A DNA stretch of 64,000 nucleotides from positions 248,001 to 312,000 of the forward strand of contig NZ_WTCR01000002.1 in assembly GCF_009795715.1 (NCBI RefSeq), given 5' to 3'. How positions within the stretch are numbered: the first letter of the stretch is position 1; each line of letters opens with the position of its first letter. The DNA is from Labilibaculum euxinicum (GTDB lineage: Bacteria; Bacteroidota; Bacteroidia; Bacteroidales; Marinifilaceae). Under the pieces are notes generated by a model. That model was not told where the DNA came from and did not search any database. It saw nothing but the letters and a program-made list of their open reading frames with translations. Shown here one piece after another: positions 8,814 through 17,238 of the stretch. Position numbers and translations under genes: made by a program.

Positions 8814-10736
8814 ATGAAACGTAATTATTTGATTTTATTTGCCCTTTTACTCGTGTTGGCAGCTTGTCAGCCCGAAAAAAAAGTTGTTGAGATTCCTTCT
8901 TATAGTATCGAACAGTTTTATAAAAACACCAATGTGAGTGGCGGATCGTTCTCAAGCGATGGCAGTAAATTGTTGGTGAGTAGTAACGAAACAGGTATCT
9001 ACAATCTGTTTGAGATTCCTGTTGATGGTTCTCCTGCCAAACAATTAACCAATTCGGAAAAGGAATCATTTTTTGGGTTGGCTTATTTCCCGAACAGCGA
9101 TAAGGTGCTTTTGTCGTATGATCAGGGGGGAAACGAGAACAATCATATTTATATGAGAGATGTGGATGGTACGATAACCGATTTAACCCCTTTTGAAGGT
9201 GCAAGAGCTGGATTCTGGGGCTGGGACCGTGATGAAAAATCGTTTTACTACCAAAGTAACAAGCGCAATCCAAAGTTTATGGATTTGTATCAGCTTAGTC
9301 TGGAATCCATTGAAAAAGGTGATTTTACTGCGAAGTTATTGTATGAAAATAACGACGGATTGGATGTTGCTGCCAAAAGTAAGGACAATCGATATCTTGC
9401 CTTAACCCAAAGTATTACTACAAACAACAACGAAATGTATTTGTACGATAGAAAATCGGGCAAGAAAATGCACATTTCGGAGCATTCCGGTGATGCAACT
9501 TACAATCCACAGTTTTTTAGTTTGGATGGTAAGTATTTGTACTATTTAAGTAATGAAGATTCTGATTTTGTTTATCTGAATAAATACGACATTGAATCGG
9601 GAGAAAAGGAAATGGTTTTTAAGGCCAATTGGGATGTTTGGTATGCCTACGATTCGTACAATGAAAAATATCGGATTATTGGGATTAATGAAGATGGAAA
9701 AACCAATGTTAAGATGATTGATTTGGCAACGAATGAGGAAGTTAAGTTGCCTGAGATTAAAGGTGGTGATATAAAATCGGTTGGTTTAACAAAAGACGAA
9801 AACCGTGTTCGTTTGGTTGTAGGTACGTCGGTTTCTCCAAATAACATTTATGTTTTTGAACTGGGAGATACTGAAGCGAAAAAATTGACTGAAACTTTAA
9901 ATCCGGAGATCGATCCTGCAAATTTAGTGGAAGCGAAAGTGATTCGTTACGAATCGTTTGACGGTGTTCAGATTCCGGCCATTTACTACCAACCTAAAAT
10001 TGCAGCAACAGATCGCAAAGTACCTGCTGTGGTTTGGGTGCATGGTGGTCCGGGAGGACAATCAAGAGTGAGTTACTTTTCTTTAATTCAGTTTATGGTG
10101 AATCATGGTTATGCTGTTTTGGCAGTGAATAATCGTGGCAGCAGCGGTTATGGTAAGAAGTTTTACGCAATGGATGATAAGAAACATGGTGATGAGGATT
10201 TAAAGGATTGTATCTGGGGAAAGAAATTTTTGGCTTCGACAGGTGTTGTTGATGAATCAAAAATTGGAATTATTGGTGGTTCGTATGGTGGTTACATGAC
10301 CATGGCTGCTTTGACTTTTGCTCCTGAAGAATTTGAGGTTGGAGTTAATATTTTTGGAGTGACCAATTGGTTGCGTACCTTAAAATCAATACCTCCGTAC
10401 TGGGAATCATTCCGTAATGCTTTGTATGCTGAAATTGGCGACCCTACAACTATTGATTCGGTTGCTTTATACAATAAATCTCCCTTGTTTTTTGCTGATA
10501 AAGTAACGAAACCGTTAATGGTGCTGCAGGGAGCAAATGATGTTCGTGTTCTGAAAGCAGAATCGGATGAGATTGTTGAGGCTGTTAAAAAGAATGGCGT
10601 TCCGGTAGAATACATCGTGTTTGATGATGAAGGACATGGTTTCCGTAAAAAGGAAAATGAAATTAAAGGGTATGGACAGGTTGTTGTTTTCCTGGATAAA
10701 TATTTAAAGAAAGAAGAAGTTCCGGTGGCTGAATAA
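8814..10736 (+). CDS. S9 family lipoprotein peptidase (prolyl oligopeptidase/DPP-like)
   Basis: Serine peptidase of clan SC that cleaves short peptides, anchored in the envelope. The N-terminus is a lipoprotein signal ending LAAC-QPE. Residues about 30-350 form a WD40-like/PD40 propeller (repeats such as FSSDGSKLLVSS and YFPNSDKVLLSY), and residues about 380-635 form the alpha/beta-hydrolase domain. The catalytic triad is visible as Ser490 in GGSYGGYM, Asp576 in GANDVRV and His608 in DEGHGF. The oxyanion HGGPGG precedes it. Length (640) is normal for S9C-like members. A single gene ended by the terminator at 10762-10793. Exact subfamily (acylaminoacyl peptidase-like) is likely but not certain. 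Confidence 0.93.
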   Translation: MKRNYLILFALLLVLAACQPEKKVVEIPSYSIEQFYKNTNVSGGSFSSDGSKLLVSSNETGIYNLFEIPVDGSPAKQLTNSEKESFFGLAYFPNSDKVLLSYDQGGNENNHIYMRDVDGTITDLTPFEGARAGFWGWDRDEKSFYYQSNKRNPKFMDLYQLSLESIEKGDFTAKLLYENNDGLDVAAKSKDNRYLALTQSITTNNNEMYLYDRKSGKKMHISEHSGDATYNPQFFSLDGKYLYYLSNEDSDFVYLNKYDIESGEKEMVFKANWDVWYAYDSYNEKYRIIGINEDGKTNVKMIDLATNEEVKLPEIKGGDIKSVGLTKDENRVRLVVGTSVSPNNIYVFELGDTEAKKLTETLNPEIDPANLVEAKVIRYESFDGVQIPAIYYQPKIAATDRKVPAVVWVHGGPGGQSRVSYFSLIQFMVNHGYAVLAVNNRGSSGYGKKFYAMDDKKHGDEDLKDCIWGKKFLASTGVVDESKIGIIGGSYGGYMTMAALTFAPEEFEVGVNIFGVTNWLRTLKSIPPYWESFRNALYAEIGDPTTIDSVALYNKSPLFFADKVTKPLMVLQGANDVRVLKAESDEIVEAVKKNGVPVEYIVFDDEGHGFRKKENEIKGYGQVVVFLDKYLKKEEVPVAE

Positions 10737-10761
10737 GCGGAACCGTGAATAGAAATAAATG

Positions 10762-10793
10762 AGGGTGTTCAAAAAAATTGGGCACCCTTTTTA
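10762..10793 (+). terminator. Terminator of the S9 peptidase gene
   Basis: Stem AGGGTGTTC with GGGCACCCT (three wobble or G-C pairs at the loop end), A-rich loop and a T run, 25 bases after the stop. It also faces the end of the convergent lipoprotein gene. Confidence 0.75.
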
Positions 10794-10800
10794 ATTTGTA

Positions 10801-11862
10801 TTAAGATACCTTTTTGATCATTTTAAATGTTGGGTTAAATGAAAACACTTTTATTTTTTGCGGATGAATTTTTAGTGTGGAAAAATCTACTTTTATTTCC
10901 AAAGGAGGATGTTTAAAGTATCCAAAGTTAAGTTGTGTTTGCAGTCTGTCACCTTTTTTAAGGATAGATTTATGTCCTTCGGATTTTGTAACAGCACTTA
11001 CCACCTGATGCCTTACTTCTTTTCCGATCTCAGGATCAATGCTGATTATTTGTATTGAATCGGGTGAAAAATTTAAATATTCGCTGCTGTGATTAATTAA
11101 TTTTAGATTCAAGAAAAGGCTGTCGTTATTATGGTAAAATTTGGTTGTTAGTACAATTCCATTCATCACAATTTCTGTTTCAGAAAATTGAAGACTTGAT
11201 TGTAAATTCTCTTTAACAACAGCATGGTTTGTTAATGAATTTTTGTGTAGTTTTTTAAGATAATTGAGTTGGATTGCTTCGATGTGCGAATTTTCTTTTG
11301 TTAGTTCGTATAGTGTAATTGAATGTTCATTGGCAAAACGATTGAGATAATTCGAAAATAATTTTTTGTTTGCATTGAATCGAATAACCTGATCTGTTAT
11401 TGAATGACCATTTGTACCTCTAATGAAATTGAAATCAATAAAATAACAACTATCTAAATCGCCTCTTTTTTCTGTTCGTGAGTATAAATATTTATTATTT
11501 ATGGGTGTAAATCTATAGATGAATGATTGTGAGCTATCGGGAAGTAGTACAGTTTTGGGTCTAACCGAAATAGGATTGCTTCGGTGATTTTCCAGTGTTT
11601 GAATTTGAAGTAAGTAGGGGGAAATTACAATTGACGATTTTCTATTATTTCGGATTTGTCCGTAGAATAATAAAGTATCTCCGCTTGCATTAGCACATAG
11701 CCCGGAATTAACAAAAATTCCGTTTGAGTTTATTATACTTGGGGTTTCAAATTTAAGAGGATATTGTTTTTCCAGTTTGTCAGGTAATGCTAATTTATCT
11801 TGATTGGAACATGATGCTGTAAGATGGATAAAAAAAAGAATTGATAACAGTCGAATTAGCAT
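10801..11862 (-). CDS. Lipoprotein of unknown function, downstream of alpha-amylase
   Basis: A 353-residue lipoprotein: MLIRLLSILFFIHL then TASC-SNQDK. The frame is open further upstream into the amylase 3' end, but the start at 11862 gives the proper signal peptide, so I reject the longer version. The mature part is beta-rich, with segments such as GDTLLFYGQIRNN and SLFLNLKLINHSS that look like two repeated immunoglobulin-type strands (oxidised into no known family that I can name). It follows the amylase gene in the same direction with a 70-base gap and no terminator between, so the two are probably cotranscribed; a glycan-related role is only an inference. Confidence 0.7.
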   Translation of the reverse strand: MLIRLLSILFFIHLTASCSNQDKLALPDKLEKQYPLKFETPSIINSNGIFVNSGLCANASGDTLLFYGQIRNNRKSSIVISPYLLQIQTLENHRSNPISVRPKTVLLPDSSQSFIYRFTPINNKYLYSRTEKRGDLDSCYFIDFNFIRGTNGHSITDQVIRFNANKKLFSNYLNRFANEHSITLYELTKENSHIEAIQLNYLKKLHKNSLTNHAVVKENLQSSLQFSETEIVMNGIVLTTKFYHNNDSLFLNLKLINHSSEYLNFSPDSIQIISIDPEIGKEVRHQVVSAVTKSEGHKSILKKGDRLQTQLNFGYFKHPPLEIKVDFSTLKIHPQKIKVFSFNPTFKMIKKVS

Positions 11863-11932
11863 AGCTGTGCAGTTTTTAGAGATCAAGTGGAAGCCATGAC
11901 TTCTGTTAAAAAGCCATGGCTTAAATAGTAGT

Positions 11933-13312
11933 TTATTTTGAAGACCAAACGGTATATCCGTGAGGAGGAGCCTGAATTTTAACCCACTTGCCACTCTGAG
12001 TTACAGGTTCCCAACTTGAATTTCCTGTGTAATCTTTAATTGTTGTGCTTGACCAGTTGGTTTCAACCCATCTTTCCTGCCAACTATCTGAATTGTTGAT
12101 ATAAACAACTAGTCCCGGACCATTCCATCCATTTCTACGTGCTACATATTCATCATTATCATCATATAATATTGATGTGGTGCCACTAGCCAGATTATTG
12201 TGAATCCATATTAAATTATTCATTTTATCCTTGTCCAGCCATTCTTCATAATCACGATAGAAAACACATGGGTATCCTTCGTGAGTTAAAATATATGAAT
12301 ATGCTAGCATTTTATTCCAAATTTCATCAGTATCGTGATTGGTTACGAATGTAACTGCTCTGGTTGCATTCTGCTTCCACATCATGTTATTGTTTAATTT
12401 GGTCAGGTCATTTCCATCAAAAGCATCGTTCATTGCATAGTAACAGGCAAAATCGAATACGGAAGAATTAGCTTCATTGGCCCACCAATTAAGATAATCT
12501 ACATTGCTGTCCCATAATTCCCCAACCGAGAATCCTCCTACAGAAGCATTCCATTCTCTTACAACCCATGGTTCAAATCCTTTCACATAATCAAAACGCC
12601 AACCATCAAAGCCCATTACATTTTTGTAGTATTTGGCCACAGAGTTGGAGTTGTTCCACAACCAATCCTGCACATAAGTCTTGCTGTGGCATAAGTCAGG
12701 ATATCCGCCAAAAGCACCTAAATCATTTGTTTCAATATCATTAGGATGAAAATCATTGTAATTTCGATAGAACAAACCCGATAATGGATTAAAGTCTGTC
12801 CAGGTATCTGTTCCTGTGTATGGATTTTGTTCTGATGCTCCTCCGCTATTGTGATTGATAACAATATCAGCATACACAAGCAATCCTTCGTTATGAGCAG
12901 AACTGATCAGATTTTGTAACTCTGCTGTTGATCCAAAACGAGTTTCGATTGATCCCATTTGATTGTATTGTCCAAAATCATAATAGTCGAAAGGATCGTA
13001 GCCCATAGAATAAGTTCCATTTTGTGCTTTGGAAGCAGGTGGTAACCAAATGGCATTAAAGCCGGCATTGCTCCAATCGGAAACCTTAGTATCAAGTGTG
13101 TTCCACCAATTACCGCCTGCAGGAACATCCCAATAAAAGGCTTGCATTAGAACACTGGCATTATTAGTGGTTTTGGTGGTTAAACTTGTCGTTTTAGTGA
13201 TTTGAACCTCTGGCTGAAGTTCAGTCATTTCATCTTTGGAACAAGAGGAAAACATTAATCCCAAACTAAGTATGAGAGTTAAACTTAGGTAAAACAGGTC
13301 TCTCCTTTTCAT
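11933..13312 (-). CDS. Exported alpha-amylase, GH13 family
   Basis: Endo-hydrolysis of alpha-1,4-glucans outside the cytoplasm. The lipoprotein signal ends FSSC-SKDE (Cys24). A short Thr-rich linker leads to the GH13 barrel, in which all four conserved regions are visible: DIVINHN (149-155), GWRFDYVKG with the nucleophile Asp241, GELWD with the acid/base Glu265, and FVTNHDT with His326 and Asp327. The sequence closes with a C-terminal beta domain ending HGYTVWSSK, as in small liquefying alpha-amylases of the Pyrococcus/plant-like group (GH13_6/7, my inference). A CAAACGTTTG palindrome about 170 bases upstream resembles a LacI-family operator, suggesting maltose-type control. No susC/susD pair is adjacent. 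Confidence 0.95.
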   Translation of the reverse strand: MKRRDLFYLSLTLILSLGLMFSSCSKDEMTELQPEVQITKTTSLTTKTTNNASVLMQAFYWDVPAGGNWWNTLDTKVSDWSNAGFNAIWLPPASKAQNGTYSMGYDPFDYYDFGQYNQMGSIETRFGSTAELQNLISSAHNEGLLVYADIVINHNSGGASEQNPYTGTDTWTDFNPLSGLFYRNYNDFHPNDIETNDLGAFGGYPDLCHSKTYVQDWLWNNSNSVAKYYKNVMGFDGWRFDYVKGFEPWVVREWNASVGGFSVGELWDSNVDYLNWWANEANSSVFDFACYYAMNDAFDGNDLTKLNNNMMWKQNATRAVTFVTNHDTDEIWNKMLAYSYILTHEGYPCVFYRDYEEWLDKDKMNNLIWIHNNLASGTTSILYDDNDEYVARRNGWNGPGLVVYINNSDSWQERWVETNWSSTTIKDYTGNSSWEPVTQSGKWVKIQAPPHGYTVWSSK

Positions 13313-13480
13313 AAGTAATAAAAATTTAGTAGTTAGTAATTAATTAAATGTTTGATTTTAAATAGTTGTTTATAGTCATGATATGTCTCTTCTATGTTTA
13401 TAAAAGAAGAATGTTATAATTTATGATTAAATAAAAGTTTGCAGGTTCTATTTAATGATGTAATTGATGAAAAAACGCAA

Positions 13481-13490
13481 CAAACGTTTG
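13481..13490. promoter_or_regulatory. LacI-family operator-like palindrome upstream of amylase
   Basis: CAAACGTTTG is a perfect palindrome with the central CG typical of LacI/GalR operators, embedded in CGCAACAAACGTTTGCG where outer CGCAA/TTGCG halves also mirror each other. It lies 169 bases upstream of the amylase start. Confidence 0.45.
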
Positions 13491-13624
13491 CGTAGAAGGG
13501 CTGAATATTAGATCGTAAGCGAATTTTAACGTAGTTTGATGGAACTAAAATTAAATTTGTTTAAAAAAATAAGAGCAAGAGACCCCGGAATTAAATGGTT
13601 TAATTAAGGTAGGGTGGTATAAAA

Positions 13625-13658
13625 AAAACAGGGAAATCACAATTGATTTCCCTGTTTT
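13625..13658 (-). terminator. Terminator of the peroxiredoxin-superoxide reductase operon
   Basis: A 15-bp perfect stem (13625-13639 with 13644-13658), 4-base loop, followed on the minus strand by eight T, just after the superoxide reductase stop. Confidence 0.9.
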
Positions 13659-13676
13659 ATTATTTTGAATTAGTAG

Positions 13677-14057
13677 TTATTCTGCAACTTCCACCAATTT
13701 TTCATCTGAGTGCCATAAGCCATGTTTTGTACAGAAAGCTGCAGCGGTTAGTTTCATTTTACGGGATGGTACGATGTAAAAATCAACTTCAGCCTGATTG
13801 GCTTCACCACCTAAAATTCCTGTTGTAAAAGTAGCTTGTGTTAACATTTTTTCTCCATCCCAAAGTTGAATCCAAGCAACATAGTGATCGAAATCATCCG
13901 GATGAGAATAGGCATCACCAATTTTCACTTTCACTTTAAATTTCTCACCTTTTTTAGCTGAGTCATCGCAGTGAATAAATGCAGAATGTCTGTCGATATA
14001 ATCTTTCTTAGCTTCACCATCAATGGTGTTAATGTCTTGGTACCTGTTAATTTTCAT
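13677..14057 (-). CDS. Superoxide reductase (neelaredoxin-type)
   Basis: Reduces superoxide to hydrogen peroxide at a mononuclear Fe(His)4Cys centre in the cytoplasm, without releasing oxygen. The 126-residue single-domain protein lacks the N-terminal rubredoxin-like desulforedoxin domain, so it is the 1Fe (neelaredoxin) class. The ligands fit the family spacing: His24 (in DRHSAF), His52 and His58 (SHPDDFDH), Cys109 and His112 (FCTKH). The usual Glu-Lys before the first His reads Asp-Arg here, a conservative change. It is downstream of the peroxiredoxin gene (60-base gap), so the peroxide made here can be removed by its neighbour; the operon has a clear promoter and terminator. Confidence 0.92.
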   Translation of the reverse strand: MKINRYQDINTIDGEAKKDYIDRHSAFIHCDDSAKKGEKFKVKVKIGDAYSHPDDFDHYVAWIQLWDGEKMLTQATFTTGILGGEANQAEVDFYIVPSRKMKLTAAAFCTKHGLWHSDEKLVEVAE

Positions 14058-14117
14058 GTTTTGTTTTTTTGATTTTATTCCCTGTAAAATTAGGGATGAG
14101 AGGATTGTTTTTTTTTA

Positions 14118-14750
14118 TTAGTTTTTGCTTAGGTATTCTGCAACACCATCGGCAGTAGCTTGCATAGCTTCTTTTCCTTTGTTCCAGTTTGCAGGACAAA
14201 CTTCGCCATTTTCTTCGAAATGCTGCAATGCATCAACCATACGAATTGCTTCATCAACACTTCTTCCCAATGGCAAATCGTTAATTACCGAGTGACGAAC
14301 AGTGCCTTTTTTATCGATAAGGAATAATCCGCGGTAAGCAACAGGTGCCCCTGTAGATACTGCATTTCCTTCTTCATTGTAATCGTATTCTGAAGCTAAT
14401 ACGCCATAGTTTTCAGAAATAGTTTTCGATAAATCGGCCACTAAAGGATAAGTAACACCTTTAATACCACCTTTATTTTTATCAGTATTCAACCATGCAA
14501 AGTGAGAGTATTCTGAATCTACAGAACAACCAACAACAGCTACGTTCCTAGCTTCGAATTCTGCAAGTTTTTCCTGAAAGGCAATCAATTCGGTTGGACA
14601 AACAAAGGTGAAATCTAAAGGATAGAAGAAGAATACTACTTCCTGCTTACCAACAAATTGATCCAATGAAAAATTTTCAACAATCTGATTTCCGTTAACA
14701 ACAGCACCGGCAGAGAATGATGGTGCTTTTTTACCAATTAAAGTTTGCAT
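14118..14750 (-). CDS. Typical 2-Cys peroxiredoxin (AhpC/Prx type)
   Basis: Reduces hydrogen peroxide and organic peroxides through a peroxidatic Cys. Residues show the classic FTFVCPTE with peroxidatic Cys51 and a resolving Cys185 in GEVCPANW, with a preceding FYPLDFTF motif and a normal 210-residue length. The C-terminal tail ends YLSKN. It is the first gene of an operon with superoxide reductase: together they convert superoxide to peroxide and then to water, an arrangement of anaerobes. A -33/-7 promoter pair is found 49-80 bases upstream. The reductant (thioredoxin or AhpF-like) is not encoded here. Confidence 0.95.
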   Translation of the reverse strand: MQTLIGKKAPSFSAGAVVNGNQIVENFSLDQFVGKQEVVFFFYPLDFTFVCPTELIAFQEKLAEFEARNVAVVGCSVDSEYSHFAWLNTDKNKGGIKGVTYPLVADLSKTISENYGVLASEYDYNEEGNAVSTGAPVAYRGLFLIDKKGTVRHSVINDLPLGRSVDEAIRMVDALQHFEENGEVCPANWNKGKEAMQATADGVAEYLSKN

Positions 14751-14798
14751 TTTATTTTGTGTTTTAATGATTATTAATCTTGCTTTTTGTAATGATTA

Positions 14799-14830
14799 CA
14801 AATGTAGAATTGATTTGACTAAGGCACAAA
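14799..14830 (-). promoter_or_regulatory. Promoter of the peroxiredoxin-superoxide reductase operon
   Basis: On the minus strand TTTG (14830-14827) is separated by 20 bases from TACATTTG (14806-14799), a full match to the Bacteroidota -33/-7 consensus, ending 48 bases before the ATG. Confidence 0.65.
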
Positions 14831-14974
14831 TTATATTAATCAATAATCTTTATACCTGCATCGAGAGAATTAATATCATTACTAATAGATTCTTTAACCA
14901 TTCAGTCTTTCAGACAAATCCAATGTAAGGTATAGGATAAAGGCTCATAAAGTTTTTATTTGAATGATAATTTT

Positions 14975-14982
14975 TAGTTTTG
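14975..14982 (+). promoter_or_regulatory. -7 box (TAGTTTTG) before the esterase gene
   Basis: Exact TAnnTTTG; a TTTG at 14959-14962 is closer than the usual 19-21 bases. It would give a leader of about 110 bases. Confidence 0.3.
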
Positions 14983-15099
14983 TAGAAGTTATCAGGTTTA
15001 GTTTGGATAAAAGTATCTTACTGTCTTGTCAGTATTGAAGAGGATATTTTTAAATTTAAACTGTTTCGGGAAAAGCTCCGATTAATAAATAAGAAAGAA

Positions 15100-15906
15100 A
15101 TGCGGGTATTTGATAATATAATAGAACTTACTGATTTTAAGGATTGTGCAGGAGAAATAAATATATCGATATTTGAGACTGAAGAAAGATCCTGTGTACC
15201 GTATTTTGTTTATTTACCTCCAAATTGGAGTGTGGAGGAAACTTATCCATTGGTTTTGTTTTTGCATGGGCAAGGTGGCGACGAAGGTACATTTAAGAAA
15301 TACGTTAGGGCAGAACAATTGAATGACTGGATTAGCAATGGGGATCTTGAGCCGGTTGTAATTGCAGGAATTCGTGGAGATAATGATCGCGACAACGTTC
15401 AGTGGTTTTCAGAGCAAAATGAATGTCTATTAGTAAAAGAGCAGGGTGGTGAATTCATTCAGTTTTGTCAGAATTCTTTTAATGCAGGAGGTCATGGGAA
15501 ACAGATTTCAATTGAAGGGCATTCACGCGGAGCTGCCGGAGCGATTCATTACTATTTGAAATATCCGGGTTTGTTTTCGTCAATTGTCGGGATGGGTTAT
15601 GTAAGTGATTATACCTTGGAGAACAACTTCTTGCTTGGACAAAACAATTTAGAGATTTTAAAAGGTGAATCAACACCGCTTAGACTTGAAATTGGTACTG
15701 AAGATAGTTTTGTCCGGACTAAGAATCGCAGAGCTAGTTTTGAAATGCATCAGTTCTTGAAAGAAAATGAGATAGATCACTCTTTTGATATATTGCATGG
15801 TGTTGAACATGGTTTTGATACCTATTGGAATTATTACAGCGACGAAGGAATGTTAAATGGTTTGTCGCATTTAAAGTTTCACGAACGAAGCAGAAATTGT
15901 AGGTAA
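15100..15906 (+). CDS. Alpha/beta-hydrolase (esterase-like)
   Basis: A 268-residue cytoplasmic-looking hydrolase with no signal peptide. It shows LFLHGQGGDEG (oxyanion region, residues about 53-63), the nucleophile elbow GHSRG with Ser142, a later LEIGTEDSF carrying the probable acid and a final GVEHGFDTYW with the catalytic His. The arrangement and the esterase-like HGQGG resemble the PHB-depolymerase/dienelactone hydrolase and D-type feruloyl esterase relatives; the substrate cannot be told. The two Cys near the N-terminus are not in a metal motif. It is followed after 63 bases by the MORN protein in the same direction, possibly on the same transcript. Confidence 0.8.
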   Translation: MRVFDNIIELTDFKDCAGEINISIFETEERSCVPYFVYLPPNWSVEETYPLVLFLHGQGGDEGTFKKYVRAEQLNDWISNGDLEPVVIAGIRGDNDRDNVQWFSEQNECLLVKEQGGEFIQFCQNSFNAGGHGKQISIEGHSRGAAGAIHYYLKYPGLFSSIVGMGYVSDYTLENNFLLGQNNLEILKGESTPLRLEIGTEDSFVRTKNRRASFEMHQFLKENEIDHSFDILHGVEHGFDTYWNYYSDEGMLNGLSHLKFHERSRNCR

Positions 15907-15969
15907 ATACTTCGCATAATATCAAAAAGTTATCTATTTTGTACATAATTATTTCAAAATTGAATTCTT

Positions 15970-17052
15970 ATGAAATTAACCCGTTGCTTTTTTGTTTTTA
16001 TCCTATTGCTTCCGCTTAAAAGTATAGCTCAGGATACTGTATATTTTAATCAGGATTGGCTGGTAGCTGAGAAAGAGAACGCTCAGTTTTTTTCAATAAT
16101 AAATAAAATTAAAGAGAATCAATTTTTGGTAAAAGACTTTACAATTGATAACGTGCTTTTGTCGGAATATTATTATAAAGGTTTGCAGTCTGCTATTGAT
16201 TGGACCAGACTCTACGAAGTGGGTTTTAATGAATATGCAATTGAAAATGGACCAAGCTGCGATTATTATCCTTCCGGAAGTAAAAAAAAGGAGTTCGAAT
16301 TTGTGGATGGTCACCAAAAAGGGATGGTGACTTTTTGGCGGGAAAATGGGAAAAAAGAAAAGGAATTTTTTGCTGTCAATAATATCGCGAATGGCACTTA
16401 CTCAGAGTTTTACGAGAATGGAGAGCCTAGTTTAAGTGTGAAATTTTTGAATGATACTTTAAACGGACCGGCTATTTATTATTATCCGAATGGAGGGATA
16501 TCCCATATGGGAAAGTTTAAAAAGGGAATTAAGTTTGGAGTTTGGACATACCTTTCGGAAGATGGCAAGCCTGTTGCCGAGGAGTTATATCAAAACACTT
16601 ATTTTATTGATGGAGCTAAGGTAAATATTAGTTTCCCGGAAGGAGTGTGGTATTTATCGGAGAAGTACAAGGTTGACGACAGATTAAGTTTTCTTTTTTA
16701 CAGATTAGGAATGAATGAAGATGAGAATACGGAAGATTTAGCATCCTGTCTGATTTCCTTAGAGGCTGTACCATCAGATATTGGTTTGATTGATTACTCT
16801 TCGCACAGAAGAAGACGTCTTTCTGTTGATGTAAAGAGAGTTATCCCTAAAGAGAAACAACTGTTTTTTCTTCCTCAAAGTATAGCTTATTTAGGAAACC
16901 ATACTGATTCAGAAGATAATGAACGAACAACAATTGTTCTACACTCTCTTCAAGATGAAGTTGGAATGGAGTTAATTCTTGATTGTTCAAGTGAAAATTA
17001 TGAAGATTTAAAAGCGGAATTTGAATACATACTGAAATCTCTTAAAAAGTAA
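15970..17052 (+). CDS. Exported MORN/YwqK-repeat protein
   Basis: A 360-residue exported protein: signal peptide ending SIAQ-DTVYF. Residues about 75-220 hold at least five MORN-variant repeats of the YwqK type, each with the pattern YYPSGSKKKEFEF / WRENGKKEKEFF / FYENGEPSLSVKF / YYPNGGISHMGKF / YLSEDGKPVAEE. These beta-hairpin repeats are often seen in envelope proteins of Bacteroidota and occur as presumed immunity proteins in some systems, but no toxin is nearby. The C-terminal part is unassigned. Only the repeat content is certain. Confidence 0.8.
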   Translation: MKLTRCFFVFILLLPLKSIAQDTVYFNQDWLVAEKENAQFFSIINKIKENQFLVKDFTIDNVLLSEYYYKGLQSAIDWTRLYEVGFNEYAIENGPSCDYYPSGSKKKEFEFVDGHQKGMVTFWRENGKKEKEFFAVNNIANGTYSEFYENGEPSLSVKFLNDTLNGPAIYYYPNGGISHMGKFKKGIKFGVWTYLSEDGKPVAEELYQNTYFIDGAKVNISFPEGVWYLSEKYKVDDRLSFLFYRLGMNEDENTEDLASCLISLEAVPSDIGLIDYSSHRRRRLSVDVKRVIPKEKQLFFLPQSIAYLGNHTDSEDNERTTIVLHSLQDEVGMELILDCSSENYEDLKAEFEYILKSLKK

Positions 17053-17238
17053 TAGTTCAAAAGGCATTTTTCCAGATTAAGTATTTCAGCAACATTTTCA
17101 TCATTTAGTTTTTTCCAACTAACTGTTTGTCGAATTCTCCTTTATGTAGTCATATATTTTTATTGTTCATTATGAAAAGTCATTATTGATTGAGAGCACT
17201 AAATTGTAAAGACTTAAGTAGTAATAAACCTTAAATAT

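Larger units (their letters stand above)
13313..13676. other. Gap between superoxide reductase and amylase genes
   Basis: No gene seen. It holds the amylase leader with the LacI-like site and the superoxide reductase terminator; the remainder is AT-rich without recognisable features. Confidence 0.5.
14751..15099. other. Divergent intergenic region, peroxiredoxin and esterase
   Basis: No gene seen. It carries the minus-strand promoter of the peroxiredoxin operon (14799-14830) and a plus-strand -7 box (14975-14982). No obvious OxyR-type dyad was recognised. Confidence 0.5.

Noticed and set aside
10801-11994. Longer version of the lipoprotein gene starting at 11994
   Set aside because: It would overlap the amylase 3' end and place an unlike-signal stretch before a perfect lipoprotein signal; the start at 11862 is better.
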